From Sweltsa coloradensis (lineage: Eukaryota; Arthropoda; Insecta; Plecoptera; Chloroperlidae): a stretch of DNA of 64,000 nt. The first letter of the stretch is position 1, and the number at the start of each line of letters is the position of its first letter. The position numbers and the translations under genes are program-made. The stretch spans positions 868,001 to 932,000 of the forward strand of contig JAMZAV010000159.1 of assembly GCA_024449915.1 (NCBI GenBank), written 5' to 3'. Below the pieces are notes generated by a model. The model saw nothing but the letters and a program-made list of their open reading frames with translations. It had not been told where the DNA came from and did no database searches. Below are positions 60,854 to 64,000 of the stretch, in pieces.

Positions 60854-61165
60854 CTGGAGTCGCTCGGCATAATAGACGAGGCTGGCGAAGACGACGATGC
60901 CGAGAACGAGGAAGAAGACTAGGAGGGTAAGCTCTTTGGCCGACGCCTTGAACGTGTGCACCAGAATCTTTAGGCCCGGCGAGTGACGAGTCAGCTTGAA
61001 CAGCCGGAGGATGCGGATGATGGAGAAACACTCCAAGATGTCCGCCTTGTCCAGACGGTGCGCGAAGCTGTTCTGAAGGAGGATGTCTGTGTAGAAACTG
61101 AGGGTGGCTACGAAGTCGATCAGGTTCACCGGGGACTTGATGAACTCGACGAAGTTTGGGCACAT
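60854..61165 (-). CDS. Shaw: Shaw-type Kv channel, exon for S3, S4 and S5 (gene 5' part outside window)
   Basis: This exon encodes 104 residues of the voltage-sensing and S5 part of a Shaw/Kv3-class voltage-gated K+ channel subunit, a plasma-membrane protein that works as a tetramer. Exon residues about 11-31 are S3 ([15 protein letters not shown]). Residues about 48-68 are S4, with the sparse charge pattern typical of Shaw: R51, R54, K57, R60, K66 ([20 protein letters not shown]). Residues 69-79 are the S4-S5 linker ([11 protein letters not shown]) and about 80-100 are S5 ([19 protein letters not shown]). The acceptor reads ...gttctag and the donor CAG/gtaaga; both ends are phase 0. The ATG at the exon start is an internal codon, not the initiator, because S1-S2 must precede it. 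The preceding exons with the T1 tetramerisation domain are not seen up to 64000. Recognition is from conserved family sequence, and I am very sure of it. Confidence 0.97.
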
Positions 61166-62520
61166 CTAGAACAGAGCGAAGGAAAAGAGAATATGAATGT
61201 TTGAAATGAGTTATGATGTGGAGATACAGCTAGGGCAACGCTTGCCTGAATAAGGGAAGAACAAAGAATGGCAATCATCTACGATGAAAGCTAGCTGCAC
61301 GTTCGCATTTTAATCAAAACGGTTCGTTGAAATGAAATGTGTAAATTGGATGCGATGCGAGAAAGAATCAACTTTGTTGTGTAATGTGAATTTATGACGA
61401 GTTCTTGTATAAAGAAACAAAAGAGCATTCGTTTGAATCAAGCATGCCACTGGAGTTTTCAAAAGTGGTGTGGGAATTCATCTCTGCGTCTAGGAAAGTT
61501 ATACAAAAGCATTGTATAGTGGTTTCAACGAAAGAATGCAGGTGGTTTAAAATTATTTTCCCAACCTAACAACTTTGTGAAATCTATTCACGTGATAGCT
61601 CAGCGTGGGTCAAGCACACGGAAGAACTCTGTGATCTAGCACGGATAATCTTTTATTGTGTTAGTAAAAGATATTTCTTTTTTATACACAAAGGCAACAT
61701 TCCTTTTACAGCGTATTCATTCTACACCCACGACAACAAAGCATCTTCATTCTTTCGTCGAAGTTAGTATATTTCTGTTAATAACATGTTTTACTTGCAC
61801 CTTTAGGCCACTAAAATACTTAACTTTTAATAAGGGTTCTTTAATCCCTAAGTTTAAGTATATGCCTACACGCCCCGAGTTTTATAAACGAGCCGATGGC
61901 GTTTTATGCAATACGATATTGTATTTTTCTTGTTTATAACTTAATAAATTTTCTTTCATGAATATTATATATTTACGTATTAAGTTAAAAACTTTTAAAA
62001 AGTGTACTGATATTTAAATAAGACGATACGGTACCACAAAAAGTAATAATGTCACCAAATCACAATAAATAATTAATTACAATTGGTGTCTTGAAGAACA
62101 AATGCAATATAAAATAGGATTTCTCTTGATTAGTACAAACGAATGGAATAGTTTGAAAACACTAATGAAACATGTTATATATCCGTACTTTCATTTTACC
62201 TGTAGGCTCTTTAAATTAAATACGCTGCAAACAATTTTCTTTGACGACAAACTCCACTTTCGCTCGCACTCCAATTTATTTGTGGTCTTCTTTATTCTCA
62301 ATAATATTTTAACTAACAGCCAACTCAACTAATGCCTCAATATATCCAACACTTGCCATAGATTCGTGAATCTTAATAGCCAGCGGGTACGAGCGTGATG
62401 ATTTCTTAGTTAAGAAGTATGTGCACCCAATATAGAGTTAAAGTGGCTGTAGCCTGCAGTGTTGAAATCTAAAACCGTCCCTGTACTGTGTAAGGAAGAC
62501 AGAAACATATCTTGCACGAA

Positions 62521-62720
62521 CTACCCCAGCGCTGTTACCGCTTGGTGCTGGCTGTTGTAACTCTCGACCTACCCCAGCGCTTTTACAGCCTGGTGCTGGC
62601 TGTTGTAATTACACTCGACCTACCCCAGCGCTTTTACAGCCTGGTGCTGGCTAGTATAACTACACTCTAGCTACCCCAGCTCACTCACCAGCTGGTGCTG
62701 GCTGTTACAACTAACAACAA
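62521..62720. repeat. Four-copy tandem repeat, 48-51-bp period
   Basis: CTACCCCAGCGCTTTTACAG begins units at 62521, 62569, 62620 and 62671. Each unit carries CCAGC...GCTGG inverted words, giving a potential hairpin of about 25 nt, followed by TGTTGTAACT-like text. Confidence 0.9.
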
Positions 62721-63700
62721 GAGTTACAAAGCTCACCAATATAATGTTGTCTTATTTTGTTTATATATACGATGATTTTTCGATACTCGGTTATGTTCTG
62801 TAAAATAAACTTTGAACATGGATAACGTCAATGGCCTGTTAGGTCACGCACAATTAATGTCAAATTTACAGAATGTTAAGGAATGCAGCTGTGATGACGC
62901 AATTGGCCACTTGAATTTAGAAGGTTTATTATTAGCTATCACCAATGAAATTAAAAACATTTTACACAACATGATATTGTCATTCAATATGACGGATAAT
63001 GTTCATTACATATCTAGATACATAACCATTTGAAGATTGAAACAAGAAACAAGAAGTGATAAGACATTTTCTATCCGACCCAGGGTTTGCGTCTGACAGT
63101 TGGTGAGCAAGCGGTGGGGGATACACAATGTTATATTAATGTTGATTATCTACTATTTAAGGGTAGGTTGATCTTTAAACATGGCTGTATTGAACGAACA
63201 ATGGGCAGGCACATACATTCTCTTTAAATGAGTATTTTAATACATTTCATCGATTTGTTCGGTTCGAAGCTATTGTCTTCTGGGAAATATTACGTCACAA
63301 TCGGTCATATTGTGGGTTATTGTCTGTGGGATGAGTTGGGACGGATTGCCAATTTCACGAAGCTGTTCGGGGACCACCCGAGTCCACGGCCTAAGCTCCG
63401 GAATAGGCTGTGTTGCAGCAAGCCCGGCGACGAGCCCACTTACTCGTGGCGATAGAAAGAGGCACTTTATACCGCACGGCATTGTGTCCGTACTCTCAGC
63501 AATCACTAACAACAAAACAAGGCATTCTTACCACGTTTCACATCCGGTAAATCGACGACGACGTAATTAAACATAAACAAAGAGTTTATAATTTTGAAAG
63601 CTTTTGAAAACTGTCGCGTGTATTTTCGTAGGGAAGAGCCTGGCTTTGTGTCTCTCTCCTGTGACGCGACGCCGCGTGTGGTTGAGTCCTGTGACGCGCG

Positions 63701-63708
63701 TGACGTCA
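63701..63708. promoter_or_regulatory. Palindromic CRE-like site
   Basis: TGACGTCA inside a GC-rich patch (CTGTGACGCGCGTGACGTCA). It is a full-length match to the CREB/ATF palindrome, but there is no mapped promoter beside it. Confidence 0.3.
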
Positions 63709-64000
63709 GCCAGAAGGGAAGCGAAGCCAACTCGGCGGAAGGGAAGACCAGCGACCCGAGATTCCTACCAACATAATTACGCCATTTCCTTCCAAATATT
63801 ACGTTTTGCAAAATTGAATGGGGCTTCTCAAATTATTTCGATCGATTATAAGCTCTGATTTGTATCCACAGTATCGCAATGTCCTATTTTTAATAAAGGA
63901 ACAATATACTTACGCTGTAATAAATACGGAACGTAATCGAAATTTTACAAACGCATCGCTTTACAGAGTTGAGAAAACCCGTAAACATAACAGGAGTGAT

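Larger units (their letters stand above)
61166..64000. other. Intron or upstream region 5' of the S3-S5 exon
   Basis: The upstream Shaw exons (T1 domain, S1, S2) were looked for on the minus strand and not seen, so this is most likely intron. It contains a four-copy tandem repeat (62521-62720) and two GC-rich patches (63320-63480, 63630-63770), the second with a palindromic TGACGTCA at 63701-63708. The patches could be regulatory or belong to an unrecognised exon, but no family match is apparent. Confidence 0.5.

Noticed and set aside
61165..61165. ATG at the first base of the S3-S5 exon as the channel's start codon
   Set aside because: It directly follows a splice acceptor, and S1-S2 and the T1 domain would be missing.
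63228..63455. 75-codon plus-strand open frame (ends DEPTYSWR) in a GC-rich patch
   Set aside because: No recognisable domain or splice context; kept only as part of the GC-rich patch finding.

Overview
The window is AT-rich invertebrate genomic DNA, estimated by eye at about two-thirds A+T. It has long introns and many short non-autonomous mobile elements. The only protein-coding gene I can support is the 3' part of a Shaw-type (Kv3/KCNC family) voltage-gated potassium channel on the minus strand. Its sequence is protostome Shaw-like, and the exon after S6 (KLPKKRRRVLPVEQP) looks most like lophotrochozoan, mollusc-like channels. The phylum is an inference at low to moderate confidence.

Six exons were placed by homology, splice consensus and intron phase. 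In transcript order (high to low coordinate) they are: S3-S5 (61165-60854); pore and S6 (52660-52451); the basic post-S6 segment (35149-34996); and three C-terminal tail exons (30275-30111, 28374-28259, 26787-26617, the last ending in TAG). The phases agree at every junction (0, 0, 1, 1, 0) and together they encode 375 residues. The exons for the N-terminal T1 domain and S1-S2 are not visible and should lie beyond position 64000. The introns are about 8.2, 17.3, 4.7, 1.7 and 1.5 kb.

Positions 1-26600, downstream of the gene, show no coding region I can defend. They hold: a 297-bp tandem duplication; a 522-bp perfect-style palindrome; a 370-bp palindrome; several families of Helentron-like (HINE) elements; tRNA-derived repeats; GC-rich GGGAC arrays with TACCCAGCAAACAT ends; terminal-inverted-repeat MITEs; and simple repeats. 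The introns carry more of the same: a hAT-type element with an 8-bp target duplication followed at once by a HINE, a 200-bp MITE, tRNA-like cassettes, and further HINE copies.

The points most worth a second look are these. (1) Two degenerate echoes of the S4-S5-linker coding sequence lie in the intron just 3' of the S3-S5 exon. (2) A 52-bp tandem array starts about 26 bases after the channel stop codon, and the last exon is bracketed by a diverged direct duplication of about 170-195 bp. (3) A group of HINE families shares a 3' hairpin plus CTAG end, a 5' inverted repeat and T/T insertion sites. (4) tRNA-like sequences are packaged between short inverted repeats. Nothing here resembles a prokaryotic operon, a CRISPR array or a defence system.
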